Assembly (NCBI GenBank): GCA_964351985.1
Contig: CAYGPR010000002.1
Span: forward strand, 124,001-188,000
Reading direction: 5' to 3'
Source of the DNA: Meishania sp964351985
GTDB lineage: Bacteria > Bacteroidota > Bacteroidia > Flavobacteriales > Flavobacteriaceae
Length of the DNA: 64,000 nt
Positions 1 through 8,582 of this stretch are shown piece after piece. The notes beneath the pieces were generated by a model. The model was not told the origin of the DNA and made no database searches. It was given only the letters and a program-made list of their open reading frames with translations. Position 1 is the first letter of the stretch. Every line of letters starts with the position of its first letter. Made by a program: the position numbers and the translations under genes.

Positions 1-187
1 CGTCTATGGCCAGACCGATGAATTCAGTTACAACGTCATTCAAAATGAAGTACATGTGCATGATTTTCAGGCGACATTGTTACACCTTCTTGGTATCGAT
101 CATGAAAGACTTACTTTTAAACACCAAGGTCGAAGGTATCGTTTGACCGATGTGCATGGGCACGTGGTTAAGGATATACTCGTTTAA
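1..187 (+). CDS. C-terminal end of a DUF1501-type protein (5'-truncated)
   Basis: The reading frame from base 2 is open and stops at 185-187, so only about 61 C-terminal residues are in the window. They read like the end of the DUF1501 family (alkaline-phosphatase-like fold, often exported): 'HDFQATLLHLLGIDHERLTF' followed by a 'RLTDVHG' motif near the end. DUF1501 proteins usually sit beside DUF1553/DUF1549 cytochrome-type proteins; these would be upstream of the window. The stop overlaps the start of the next gene by one base (TAATG), which suggests translational coupling. Family assignment rests on motif memory only. Confidence 0.65.
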   Translation, partial: VYGQTDEFSYNVIQNEVHVHDFQATLLHLLGIDHERLTFKHQGRRYRLTDVHGHVVKDILV

Positions 188-1269
188 TGAAAAGCTTAAA
201 AATTTCTCGAAGAAAGTTTATTAAGAAATCGGTTACATCGAGTAGCCTTGTGATGGTCTCAACGGCTGTTCCGTTTTATATTATGCCTTCCAAACCAAAA
301 TTAGAAGAAACCATTCTCGGCCACGGCGATTTCAAATATCGTTTGGAAAAAGGGTGGGGCGATTTGGACCCGCAAAAACATCCTGTGAATAATTGCCACG
401 AAATGGTCATGGATCATAAAGGAAGGCTTTTGATGCTCACTGATCATCAAAAGAACAATATGCTCATTTACGATACCTCTGGAAAACTAATGGATAGTTG
501 GACGCTGAATTTACCCAGCGCACATGGTCTGAACATCCATGATGAAGGAGGAGAAGAGTTTTTGTACATCACGGATCCTTCGCAAGGTAGGGTTCTCAAA
601 ACATCCATAGGTGGCGAAATTATGATGGAATTAGAGCATCCTGTCAAGTCCGGAGCCTATGAAGAAGGGCTACATTTTCGACCGACGGAGACAGCGATTG
701 GCCCCAATGGGGATATTTATGTGGCCGATGGCTACGGCTCACAGTATATTTTACAGTTCGATGCCAAGGGCAATTTTATCCGAAAGTTTGGAGGCGATAG
801 TTTTCTTTCCCCCGAAAAATTCAAACAGGCCCATGGTGTGGCTTTGGATACTAGGGATGCTAACAATCTCACTTTAATCTGTTCCGCTCGTATTAAGAAC
901 TCGTTCAAGCGCTTTTCACTAGAAGGCGAATATCTGGAAGATTTTTATATGCCTGGATTGTTTATTAGTCGCCCTGTAATCGACGATGGGAATATTTATT
1001 CGGGAGTATGTTTCGGTATGTCGAAAGGCAATTACAACATGCAATTGAACAAAGGTTTCGTCACTGTACTCGATAAAGATAATAAGGTGGTCTCGAATCC
1101 GGGAGGTACCGAACCGACCTACGATGAAAATGGCAAACTACAATTAATGTTTCAAGAACAACAAGTTTTTAAGCACTGCCATGATGTTTGTGTTGATAAT
1201 GACAAAAACCTTTATGTCTGCCAATGGAATGCAGATGGGGTCTATCCCTACAAATTACATCGAGTTTAG
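187..1269 (+). CDS. Tat-exported NHL-repeat / six-bladed beta-propeller protein
   Basis: The 360-residue product opens with a twin-arginine signal ('SRRKFIKKS' then a hydrophobic stretch to about residue 35), so it is probably folded before export to the periplasm. The body has several propeller-type strands ('GPNGDIYVADGYGSQYI', 'FDAKGNFIRKFGG', 'FKQAHGVALDTRD'), typical of NHL/6-bladed propellers of the peptidylglycine-lyase-like group. Related proteins occur beside DUF1501 genes, matching the overlapping upstream gene. The substrate cannot be inferred. The gene ends 11 bp before the convergent thuA-like gene. Confidence 0.75.
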   Translation: MKSLKISRRKFIKKSVTSSSLVMVSTAVPFYIMPSKPKLEETILGHGDFKYRLEKGWGDLDPQKHPVNNCHEMVMDHKGRLLMLTDHQKNNMLIYDTSGKLMDSWTLNLPSAHGLNIHDEGGEEFLYITDPSQGRVLKTSIGGEIMMELEHPVKSGAYEEGLHFRPTETAIGPNGDIYVADGYGSQYILQFDAKGNFIRKFGGDSFLSPEKFKQAHGVALDTRDANNLTLICSARIKNSFKRFSLEGEYLEDFYMPGLFISRPVIDDGNIYSGVCFGMSKGNYNMQLNKGFVTVLDKDNKVVSNPGGTEPTYDENGKLQLMFQEQQVFKHCHDVCVDNDKNLYVCQWNADGVYPYKLHRV

Positions 1270-1280
1270 ATTTTCAATAC

Positions 1281-2213
1281 CTACTTAGGTTTTCCTATTG
1301 GTGAATCATCACATTTCAGATCCCCAACGACATACTGCAATCCATCTAAAAAGAATTGAAACAACTCTGGGTGATCCATACTTTGAGCATTATGCGAGGG
1401 CGAAGAATAGAAAACACGTCCTTTACCATGTCTTTTGATCCAAGAAACGTATACTACTTTTTCGGCCACTACCTCTTTTAAACCTTCCAATTTATCAACT
1501 TCCATATATAGCAAAGGTCTAAAATCGTAATCGAAATAGGCGTTCTTGAAAAAATAGGGCTCGTCAATATGGGTTAGTCCCTTGCCCTTGAAAGCCTTCA
1601 CCAAAGGATGGTTTTTATCAACTTCTTGTACGTGCATTTCTTGCTGTTTTGGGTGGTAATCAAAGCTTCCACCTGTCATCCGGCTAAATGGTATGGAATT
1701 ATTCTGCACCGTAATGGCGCCGTGCAATATCATCAAACCTCCGCCCTTTGAAACGTATTTCATCATGTTAGCCTCGTATTCCGGTGTACGCTTTTTGATT
1801 TCGGAATCGGACAGCGAAGTATTTTGTCGCAGCAAATCGGCAAAAAGGTCTCTATCCGGCCCGCTTGGATTGCAATTGTTGAAAACAACGGCATCATACT
1901 TTTTTAGGTTTTTGGCCTCGAATTTTTCAATATCATAGCCTACGTGCACTTCAAAGACGCCTGATTTCTTGGCAAGGATTTTTAGCATCTCTATGTTATG
2001 TGGAATCGTCCAATGGTCAAAACCGGTAGCCTTCGAAAAAACCAAGATTTTCTTTTTGTCCACGTTTTTCACTGTAGGTGCCGACGGGGCAAGACTTTCG
2101 ATTTTGGCAAGCCATTCAGGGGTGATTTTGATTTCCTCCAAACTTTGTCCCAAAATGCCTTGTGAAGTAAGAAGTGTGCAAAATGCAATGGTAAAATATG
2201 TTTTGATTTTCAT
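1281..2213 (-). CDS. ThuA domain-containing exported protein
   Basis: The 310-residue product has a Sec signal peptide (about residues 1-22, ending in 'ILGQ'). The class-I glutamine-amidotransferase-like ThuA core follows: 'KKILVFSKATGFDHWTIPHN', 'YDAVVFNNC', 'GGGLMILHGA', 'HPLVKAF' and 'WIKRHGKGRVFYSSPSHN'. ThuA was named from trehalose-type sugar utilisation; ThuA proteins often occur with Gfo/Idh/MocA and TIM-barrel enzymes in oxidative sugar pathways, but the reaction is not firmly established. It starts 5 bp after the lacI stop on the same strand, so lacI-thuA is probably one transcript. Confidence 0.85.
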   Translation of the reverse strand: MKIKTYFTIAFCTLLTSQGILGQSLEEIKITPEWLAKIESLAPSAPTVKNVDKKKILVFSKATGFDHWTIPHNIEMLKILAKKSGVFEVHVGYDIEKFEAKNLKKYDAVVFNNCNPSGPDRDLFADLLRQNTSLSDSEIKKRTPEYEANMMKYVSKGGGLMILHGAITVQNNSIPFSRMTGGSFDYHPKQQEMHVQEVDKNHPLVKAFKGKGLTHIDEPYFFKNAYFDYDFRPLLYMEVDKLEGLKEVVAEKVVYVSWIKRHGKGRVFYSSPSHNAQSMDHPELFQFFLDGLQYVVGDLKCDDSPIGKPK

Positions 2214-2218
2214 TATAC

Positions 2219-3238
2219 CTATTTTTTTAATGTGGATTCCCTAGTGATTAATTGATGCTTTAAAAGAATGGTCTCTGCCGATTGAATGTTGATATTGCCT
2301 TTTAGATGACTAATAATACTTTGACCTGCCAATACCCCCAATTCGTAACCTGGATAATCGATGGTGCTTAAGTTAGGACTGATTATTTCGGAAATAGGGT
2401 CGTTATTGAAACCGATTACCTTGACCTGTTTGGGTACCTTGTATCCGTTTTTCAGCAGGGCCTGAATGCAGGCGACCGCCATACTATCATTTGAAATAAA
2501 GATACCGTCGAACTTCTTTTTGGCGCGGTCTAGGTGTTCAATGACCTGGCCAATTTCTTTGGGGTCGAGATCAGTTTCCAACATTTGGTTCGCATTAAAC
2601 CGGATTCCATATTCAGACAGGGCATCCTTAAATCCATTAAAGCGGTCGTTGTACACGTTACGCTTTAGATTTCCACCAACGTGCAAGATGTTTTTGCATC
2701 CTTGTTGAATTAAATGTTCAGTAGCATCAAAACCGGCCTGTCTGTTATCGATTAAAATAGTCGGGCAATTCTGAAATTGATGTACCCGATCAAAGAACAA
2801 AAGCGGAATTTTCCGATCCCGAAAAGTCGTAAAGTGCTCATAATTCGAAGTTTCGTAGGCCAAGGAAGCCATCAACGCATCTACACCGCTGTCGTACAGA
2901 GTCTGTGCATTCAGTTTTTCTTTTTCCTCTGATTCCAACGATTGGCTAATGATCAGATTGTATCCGTGTTCGTTGGCTACTTTCTCGATTCCCGAAAGTA
3001 CGGTCGACATAAAATAGGAATTCAGTTTGGGTACGATCACGCCTATTGTGTTCGATTTTTGCTGGCTTAGGTTGGCCGCAAACTTGTTGATACGATATCC
3101 TGATTTCTGGGCATGAGAAATTACCTTGACCTTGGTCTTCTCACTGATAGACGGATGGTCGTTCAAGCTTCTACTTACTGTGGCGGGCGAGACGTTAAGG
3201 TCTTCGGCCAAATCATATATGGTGATTTTCTTGCTCAA
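2219..3238 (-). CDS. LacI-family transcriptional regulator
   Basis: The 339-residue protein has an N-terminal LacI helix-turn-helix ('ITIYDLAEDLNVSPATVSRSLN', hinge near residues 45-60) and a periplasmic-binding-protein-like effector domain ('NTIGVIVPKLNSYFMSTVLSGIE', 'FDGIFISNDSMAVACIQALLKNG', 'VIGFNNDP'). The start must be TTG at 3236-3238: the preceding in-frame codon is TGA, and the helix-turn-helix begins only a few residues in. It is transcribed away from the susC operon, and two LacI-type operators lie in the shared spacer. It is therefore the likely repressor of the susC-to-uxaC operon and of itself; the effector sugar is unknown. Confidence 0.92.
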   Translation of the reverse strand: MSKKITIYDLAEDLNVSPATVSRSLNDHPSISEKTKVKVISHAQKSGYRINKFAANLSQQKSNTIGVIVPKLNSYFMSTVLSGIEKVANEHGYNLIISQSLESEEKEKLNAQTLYDSGVDALMASLAYETSNYEHFTTFRDRKIPLLFFDRVHQFQNCPTILIDNRQAGFDATEHLIQQGCKNILHVGGNLKRNVYNDRFNGFKDALSEYGIRFNANQMLETDLDPKEIGQVIEHLDRAKKKFDGIFISNDSMAVACIQALLKNGYKVPKQVKVIGFNNDPISEIISPNLSTIDYPGYELGVLAGQSIISHLKGNINIQSAETILLKHQLITRESTLKK

Positions 3239-3262
3239 TCATTATAGATGTTAGTGTTGTTG

Positions 3263-3291
3263 CAATATTACGCAACAAATTGCGTAATCAA
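3263..3291 (-). promoter_or_regulatory. LacI-type operator O1 in the lacI promoter
   Basis: ATTACGCAA-N4-TTGCGTAAT at 3267-3288 is a perfect inverted repeat with 9-bp arms; its core GCAA-N4-TTGC matches the LacI-family half-site pattern. On the minus strand a -7-like TAATATTG (3263-3270) follows a TTTG by 18 bp, so the operator fills the spacer of the lacI promoter. The predicted transcript would begin about 19 bases before the TTG start. The arrangement predicts autorepression. Confidence 0.65.
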
Positions 3292-3397
3292 AATATTTTT
3301 TCGTTTTTATTTAAAAAATTAATAGTAAAGTTGTCAATATCTCGTACTATAACGATTGAATTTGTGATTTTTTCAAAATATGTTACGTTAAAATTTT

Positions 3398-3435
3398 GCA
3401 ATCGGTTGCGTAATATTAATATTTTTTTAACTTTG
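3398..3435 (+). promoter_or_regulatory. susC promoter with LacI-type operator O2
   Basis: GCAATCGGTTGC (3398-3409) has the classical LacI-family core GCAA-N4-TTGC with a central CG and shares TTGCGTAAT with O1. Its right half contains GTTG (3405-3408), which stands exactly 19 bp before TAACTTTG (3428-3435), a full match to the Bacteroidota -7 consensus TAnnTTTG. The operator therefore covers the -33 element. The ATG of susC lies about 53 bases past the predicted transcription start. Confidence 0.7.
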
Positions 3436-3493
3436 GCACAACATCAAGAACCATATTCATCTTCAATCATGACTCTAACTTAAAGAACCAACT

Positions 3494-6400
3494 ATGAAAT
3501 TATCAACGAAACCAATTAAAATTCCCAAACAAAAAATTCTAATTTTAGTTTTGGCTTTCATTTTCTCGTCTTTCGCATTTGCGCAAGACGGTTTCTCGGT
3601 AAGCGGTACCATCCTTGATGAATTCGACCAGCCATTGCCGAGTGCCTCGGTAGTCGAAAAAGGGACTACCAATGGTGTGTCGACCGATTTCGATGGAAAC
3701 TTCACAATAGAAGTAACGAACCAGAATGCTGTTTTGCTAATATCATATATCGGTTATGCGGAACAAGAAATCCCTGTAAACGGACAGTCGCAGATCAATG
3801 CAACCTTAGAGCCTAGCGCATCTACGCTTGACGAGGTGGTATTGGTCGGGTATGGTTCTTCCAAGAAAAAAGACTTGACCGGCGCCATTACACAGTTGGA
3901 CGCCACCAAGGTGTCGAACCAATCAACAAACTCGGTTACCGATGTACTTAGAAGTAACGTAGCGGGTTTGGCAGTCGGTTTCTCTAATTCACCCAGTGGG
4001 GTGAGTAACATTCAAATTCGTGGTAACAATAGTATTACTGCCGATTCATCGCCTTTAATTGTGGTCGACGGTTTTATCTTTAATGGCAGTTTGGCGGACA
4101 TTGCACCGCAAGATATCGCCAAATTGGATGTTTTGAAAGATGCGAGTTCAGCAGCGGTATACGGGGCACGAGGTGCCAACGGTGTTATTATCGTTACCAC
4201 AAAAAGAGGAACTACCGACAAACCTACCATTACGATTAATACGAGTGTTGGCGTTGCTACAGATGGTTCGGAAGAAAGGCCTTATGCCGCAGACGAGTAT
4301 GCTGCCTGGCGTGTTGATGTATTCAAAAGTAGTAGAGGAAATCTCGCCCGTGAGAACCCTGGTATTTTTGATGACCCCAATAATTTACCCAATGGCTTGA
4401 CCCTGGATCAGTGGCTTGCGTATGACGGTGGTCAAGGAGATCCGACAAGGGTTTGGTTAAATCGAATCGGTTTTCAGGATGTTGAAATCGGAAATTATCT
4501 TGCTGGTAACAGTATAGACTGGTATGATAGAATAAACCAAACGGGTTTCAGAAACGAGTTCAATACCAGTATCTCTGGTCGAAATGGAGGGTTGAATTAC
4601 TATTGGTCTTTAGGCCAGCAAGATAACGAAGGTATTACCGAAGGTGAGGAATTCAAGGCGATTCGTTCGCGTTTGAATCTTGATGCCAAAATAACTGACT
4701 GGTTGACCGTAGGTATGAATACACAATTTGCAAGAACGGACAATAGTTCGATTCCGGCTCAACGGCTACAGATAGAAAGGTCTTCGCCTTGGGGTTCTGA
4801 ATTTGATGATGAAGGAAACATACGTTTAAGTCCACAAGATGATAATGGGGCAGGTGCCGTAAACGCCTTCTTGAGACGAGATTTTTCAGATAGAATAGAT
4901 TTGGACCATACGTTCAATTCAAGGGTCTATGCCAAAGTGAAATTGCCGCTGGGCTTTTCGTATGAACTAGGCTACACCAGCCGCTTGGAATTTCAAGAGT
5001 TTTATGATTTTTATTTTGCGGCAAGTCCTGCGAACCAAGTAGGCAATGGGGTAAGACAGGTCAACAAGATTAATGAATGGCAGTTGGATAATATTTTGAG
5101 ATGGAACAAGACCATTGACAAACATGCCTTTGACTTTACATTTTTGATATATGCTGAAAAATTCCAAAGTAACTTTACCCGGTCAAGAGCGAATACCTTC
5201 CAGCCAAGTGATGCCTTAGGTTTTAGTAATCTTGAAGCAGGTACAGTACAGACCGTAGATAGTGAAGATGTGACCAGCACGGGTGATGCATACATGTCGC
5301 GTCTAGGTTACAACTTTGATTCGCGCTATTTGGTAAATTTCACACTGCGTCGTGATGGTTTCTCCGCGTTCGGTGAAAATAATAAGAGAGCATATTTTCC
5401 ATCGGCATCGGCGGCATGGGTAGTATCCGAAGAGAATTTTTTTAATTCGAATTTTGTGAATTTCTTGAAATTAAGATTGACCTATGGTGAGAATGGAAAT
5501 CGAAACATTGGTCGATTTTCGGCATTGTCAAGATTAGTATCGGGCAACTTCTTAAATACGGATCCCAACGGTCAGGTTATTCAAGTATCCACCTTCAATA
5601 ATGCAACACTTGAAAACAATGATTTACGCTGGGAGCGAACAAGGGCATTCAACGTTGGTCTTGATTTTAGTTTGTTGGATGGTAGAATTGAAGGGGCCAT
5701 AGAAGGCTATAGTGGTATCACGGATGATTTGATTGTCACTAGACAACTACCGAACGTTACGGGGTTTACCGATGTTATAACTAATTTGGGGGAAGTTCAG
5801 AACAGTGGTTTCGAATTTCAGGTAGCCACCCAGAATTACAATCGGGAGAATTTTCAGTGGAGTACCAATTTCAATTTTTCACTGAATAGGAACAAAATCA
5901 ATCGATTGTACGGAGACCTTGATGAGAACGGTCAAGAGTTAGACGACCTTAATCCGAGCGATCCGCGTTTTATCGGTGAGGCGACGGATGTTATCTGGGG
6001 CCGTGAAGCCATAGGCATTTGGCAGTTGGGTCAAGAAGCTGAAGCGGCTGCTTTCGGCCAAGAACCAGGTGACTTTATAGTACGCGATGTAAATGGTGAT
6101 GGTGTCTTGGATGTTGAAGACAATGTGTTTCAAGGGTATCGTACTCCAAGATTCCGATGGGGTATGTCAAACAACTTTTCCTTTTTGAAAAACTTTGATT
6201 TCTCATTTGAAATGTACTCGAATTGGGGGCAGAAAAGGTTATTCAACGAAGCTAGGAACAAGAATGGCTTTATCGATAGAACCAACTCTATAAAAACCCC
6301 TTATTGGACACCAGAGAACCCGAGAAACGATTATTCAAGATTGTTTTCGGCTGATGGACCTTCGACCTTCAATGTCTATCGTGATGCATCGTTTATTAGA

Positions 6401-6643
6401 TTGAGCAATATCACTTTGGCCTATAGGATACCGACAAAATTGCTGGAAAAAATCTCAGTACAGAACGCCCGTCTATATGTAAACGCTCGTAACTTGGCGG
6501 TTTGGGCCAAAGACTGGGAGTTTTATGATCCCGAGCCCGTTAGTATAGAAGGAAGGTTTAGAAACGACAATGGAGATTTTCAAAATAACGGTAGCGACCC
6601 AACAGTTCGATTTTTTACTGTAGGTCTTGATATAACGCTTTAA
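3494..6643 (+). CDS. SusC-family TonB-dependent outer-membrane transporter
   Basis: The 1049-residue protein has a signal peptide ending near 'SFAFAQ', a carboxypeptidase-regulatory-like domain (about 36-108, 'SGTILDEFDQPLPSASVV'), and a SusC plug domain ('LDEVVLVGYGSSKKKDLTGAI', 'IQIRGNNSITADSSPLIVVDGF', 'DVLKDASSAAVYGARGANGVIIVTTKRG'). A 22-strand beta-barrel region runs to the C-terminal '...FFTVGLDITL'. The length is normal for the family. It imports oligosaccharides across the outer membrane together with the SusD-like lipoprotein 13 bp downstream. The LacI operator in its promoter implies induction by the cognate sugar. The uxaC/uxuB context suggests a uronate-containing glycan. Confidence 0.97.
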   Translation: MKLSTKPIKIPKQKILILVLAFIFSSFAFAQDGFSVSGTILDEFDQPLPSASVVEKGTTNGVSTDFDGNFTIEVTNQNAVLLISYIGYAEQEIPVNGQSQINATLEPSASTLDEVVLVGYGSSKKKDLTGAITQLDATKVSNQSTNSVTDVLRSNVAGLAVGFSNSPSGVSNIQIRGNNSITADSSPLIVVDGFIFNGSLADIAPQDIAKLDVLKDASSAAVYGARGANGVIIVTTKRGTTDKPTITINTSVGVATDGSEERPYAADEYAAWRVDVFKSSRGNLARENPGIFDDPNNLPNGLTLDQWLAYDGGQGDPTRVWLNRIGFQDVEIGNYLAGNSIDWYDRINQTGFRNEFNTSISGRNGGLNYYWSLGQQDNEGITEGEEFKAIRSRLNLDAKITDWLTVGMNTQFARTDNSSIPAQRLQIERSSPWGSEFDDEGNIRLSPQDDNGAGAVNAFLRRDFSDRIDLDHTFNSRVYAKVKLPLGFSYELGYTSRLEFQEFYDFYFAASPANQVGNGVRQVNKINEWQLDNILRWNKTIDKHAFDFTFLIYAEKFQSNFTRSRANTFQPSDALGFSNLEAGTVQTVDSEDVTSTGDAYMSRLGYNFDSRYLVNFTLRRDGFSAFGENNKRAYFPSASAAWVVSEENFFNSNFVNFLKLRLTYGENGNRNIGRFSALSRLVSGNFLNTDPNGQVIQVSTFNNATLENNDLRWERTRAFNVGLDFSLLDGRIEGAIEGYSGITDDLIVTRQLPNVTGFTDVITNLGEVQNSGFEFQVATQNYNRENFQWSTNFNFSLNRNKINRLYGDLDENGQELDDLNPSDPRFIGEATDVIWGREAIGIWQLGQEAEAAAFGQEPGDFIVRDVNGDGVLDVEDNVFQGYRTPRFRWGMSNNFSFLKNFDFSFEMYSNWGQKRLFNEARNKNGFIDRTNSIKTPYWTPENPRNDYSRLFSADGPSTFNVYRDASFIRLSNITLAYRIPTKLLEKISVQNARLYVNARNLAVWAKDWEFYDPEPVSIEGRFRNDNGDFQNNGSDPTVRFFTVGLDITL

Positions 6644-6656
6644 AAATTAAGTAGCA

Positions 6657-8519
6657 ATGAAAAATATACTAAACAACAATCGTAAAGGTTTATTGGCTCT
6701 TTTTATCGGGCTGGCGTTTATTTTTACTTCTTGCGAAGAGGAGTTTTTAGACGCCGAGCCTCAGTCATTTTTTACCCCTGCAAATGCTTTGAATACACCA
6801 AACGGACTCAATAGCTTGTTATCGGGTGCCTTGTACAATATACGGTCTGAATATTATGGTGATGGAGCTCCTATGATTACAGAGAACATTTTTTCAGAAG
6901 TATCTATCGAAGGTACGACCGATAAATCGGGCCCTGCACAAGATTTAAATGCGCAGATACTTCCAGACGCGAATTTGAATAGTGGTAATTTCAATAGAAT
7001 TGGCTGGTTTTGGGAGGCTTTTTATGAGAACATAAAATTTGCCAATACAGTAATCGGTAGGTTGGACGATGCCGAGTTTGACAGTGATGTCCAAAAGGCC
7101 GATATTTTAGGTCGGGCCATGTTTCACCGGGCGTATGCGTATTACAGACTTACACACCAGTTCGGCAATGTGCCATTTGTTTTGAAAGAGGTTAGTTCGC
7201 CTAGACTTGACTTTGTTAGTACTGACAGAGAGGTTATTCTTCGTTTTATTCAGAATGATCTAAACTCGGCAGTATCCATGGTAAATGAGGTTTCTAATGG
7301 TGGAGAGGTCAACCGTGGTGTTGTATTGCACTTATTGACCAAAGTGAATTTGGCCTTGGGTGATTTTACCGAGGCCATAGCATCCGCTAATCAATTGATC
7401 GATGGAAGTGGATATGCGCTAATGACAAATCGTTTCGGAAGCACGGGCGGAGATCCCGCAAAAGATATTACCTGGGACCTGCACCAAGTTGAGAACAAGA
7501 GTTTGCCGAGTAATACCGAAACCATACTTGCCGGAGTGGATAGATTGGAATTTCAAGATGTCGGGGCAGCGAACGATTTTGGTAATGGTACCAGTATCAT
7601 GCGACAGGCCACGCCATTATGGTGGCGCTTTATCAATACCCCGGATGGTCAGAACGGAATGTCTGACGAGCCCGGAATTACGATAGACCAAGTAAGTCAA
7701 ATAGGTAGGGGCATTGGAAGAAATCGAGGTACCAACTATAGTACAAAGGAAATTTGGCAGAATGCCAATAATGACCAAAGGCACAAACTTGGAAACTGGC
7801 TCGATATGGAAGACCTAGTTTACAATGCGCCAAGTCTAGAAGAGGCCGGTAACCCATTCTATGGGCAGAATCTAGAGTTATACCTTCCAGATGGTACACC
7901 ACTTTGTACCGATACGATTCGAAACTGGTATGGTTTTCCACAGTACAAGATGTTCGTTCCGGATCCTACGGCGGTCAAGCCTTCGGGTGGACACGGCGAC
8001 TGGTATATCTATCGTTTGGCCGAGACTTATTTGTTAAGGGCCGAAGCACATTTTTGGAACGGAGATAATACTTCGGCTGCCGCTGACATCAATGCTGTTA
8101 GACTCAGGGCCGAAGCCGATCCGATAACCGCTGCCGATGTAAATATCGATTATATCTTGGACGAACGCGCCCGAGAACTCTATTATGAAGAAAATAGGAA
8201 TACTGAGTTGACCCGTATTGCTTATATTTTTGCAAAAACAGGTAGGGCGGCCTATAATGGACAAACCTATAGTTTGGATGGCTTTTCCCAGAAGAATTTC
8301 TGGTATGATCGAATTATGGAAGTAACCGATTTCTATAATGTACCCGGACTTAAAACGGTTTTTGGAGTTTCGTTTACGATGAGTCCGTTTCACGTACTTT
8401 GGCCAGTACCGGCGGGTGCCATTAACGCAAATACGCAAGGTACTATCAATCAAAACCAAGGGTATCCTGGGGCGGAAAATAATATACCGCCTTTGACCGA
8501 GATACCTGTTGAGGATTAA
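6657..8519 (+). CDS. SusD/RagB-family nutrient-binding lipoprotein
   Basis: The 620-residue protein has a lipoprotein signal with the lipid-acceptor cysteine in 'FIFTSCEEEFLD' (about residue 26), then the SusD-type start 'LDAEPQSFFTP' and TPR-like helices ('ILGRAMFHRAYAYYRLTHQFGNVPFVLKE', 'YRLAETYLLRAEAHFWNGDN'). The C-terminal RagB region contains 'YYEENRNTELTRIAYIF'. It is anchored on the cell surface and caps the SusC channel. It is the second gene of the operon. Confidence 0.96.
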   Translation: MKNILNNNRKGLLALFIGLAFIFTSCEEEFLDAEPQSFFTPANALNTPNGLNSLLSGALYNIRSEYYGDGAPMITENIFSEVSIEGTTDKSGPAQDLNAQILPDANLNSGNFNRIGWFWEAFYENIKFANTVIGRLDDAEFDSDVQKADILGRAMFHRAYAYYRLTHQFGNVPFVLKEVSSPRLDFVSTDREVILRFIQNDLNSAVSMVNEVSNGGEVNRGVVLHLLTKVNLALGDFTEAIASANQLIDGSGYALMTNRFGSTGGDPAKDITWDLHQVENKSLPSNTETILAGVDRLEFQDVGAANDFGNGTSIMRQATPLWWRFINTPDGQNGMSDEPGITIDQVSQIGRGIGRNRGTNYSTKEIWQNANNDQRHKLGNWLDMEDLVYNAPSLEEAGNPFYGQNLELYLPDGTPLCTDTIRNWYGFPQYKMFVPDPTAVKPSGGHGDWYIYRLAETYLLRAEAHFWNGDNTSAAADINAVRLRAEADPITAADVNIDYILDERARELYYEENRNTELTRIAYIFAKTGRAAYNGQTYSLDGFSQKNFWYDRIMEVTDFYNVPGLKTVFGVSFTMSPFHVLWPVPAGAINANTQGTINQNQGYPGAENNIPPLTEIPVED

Positions 8520-8582
8520 AAAAGCATTTATGAAGTTTGTTTGAGTTAGTTTTTTTAAATTCCGTCGTCCAAACCTGATTGT

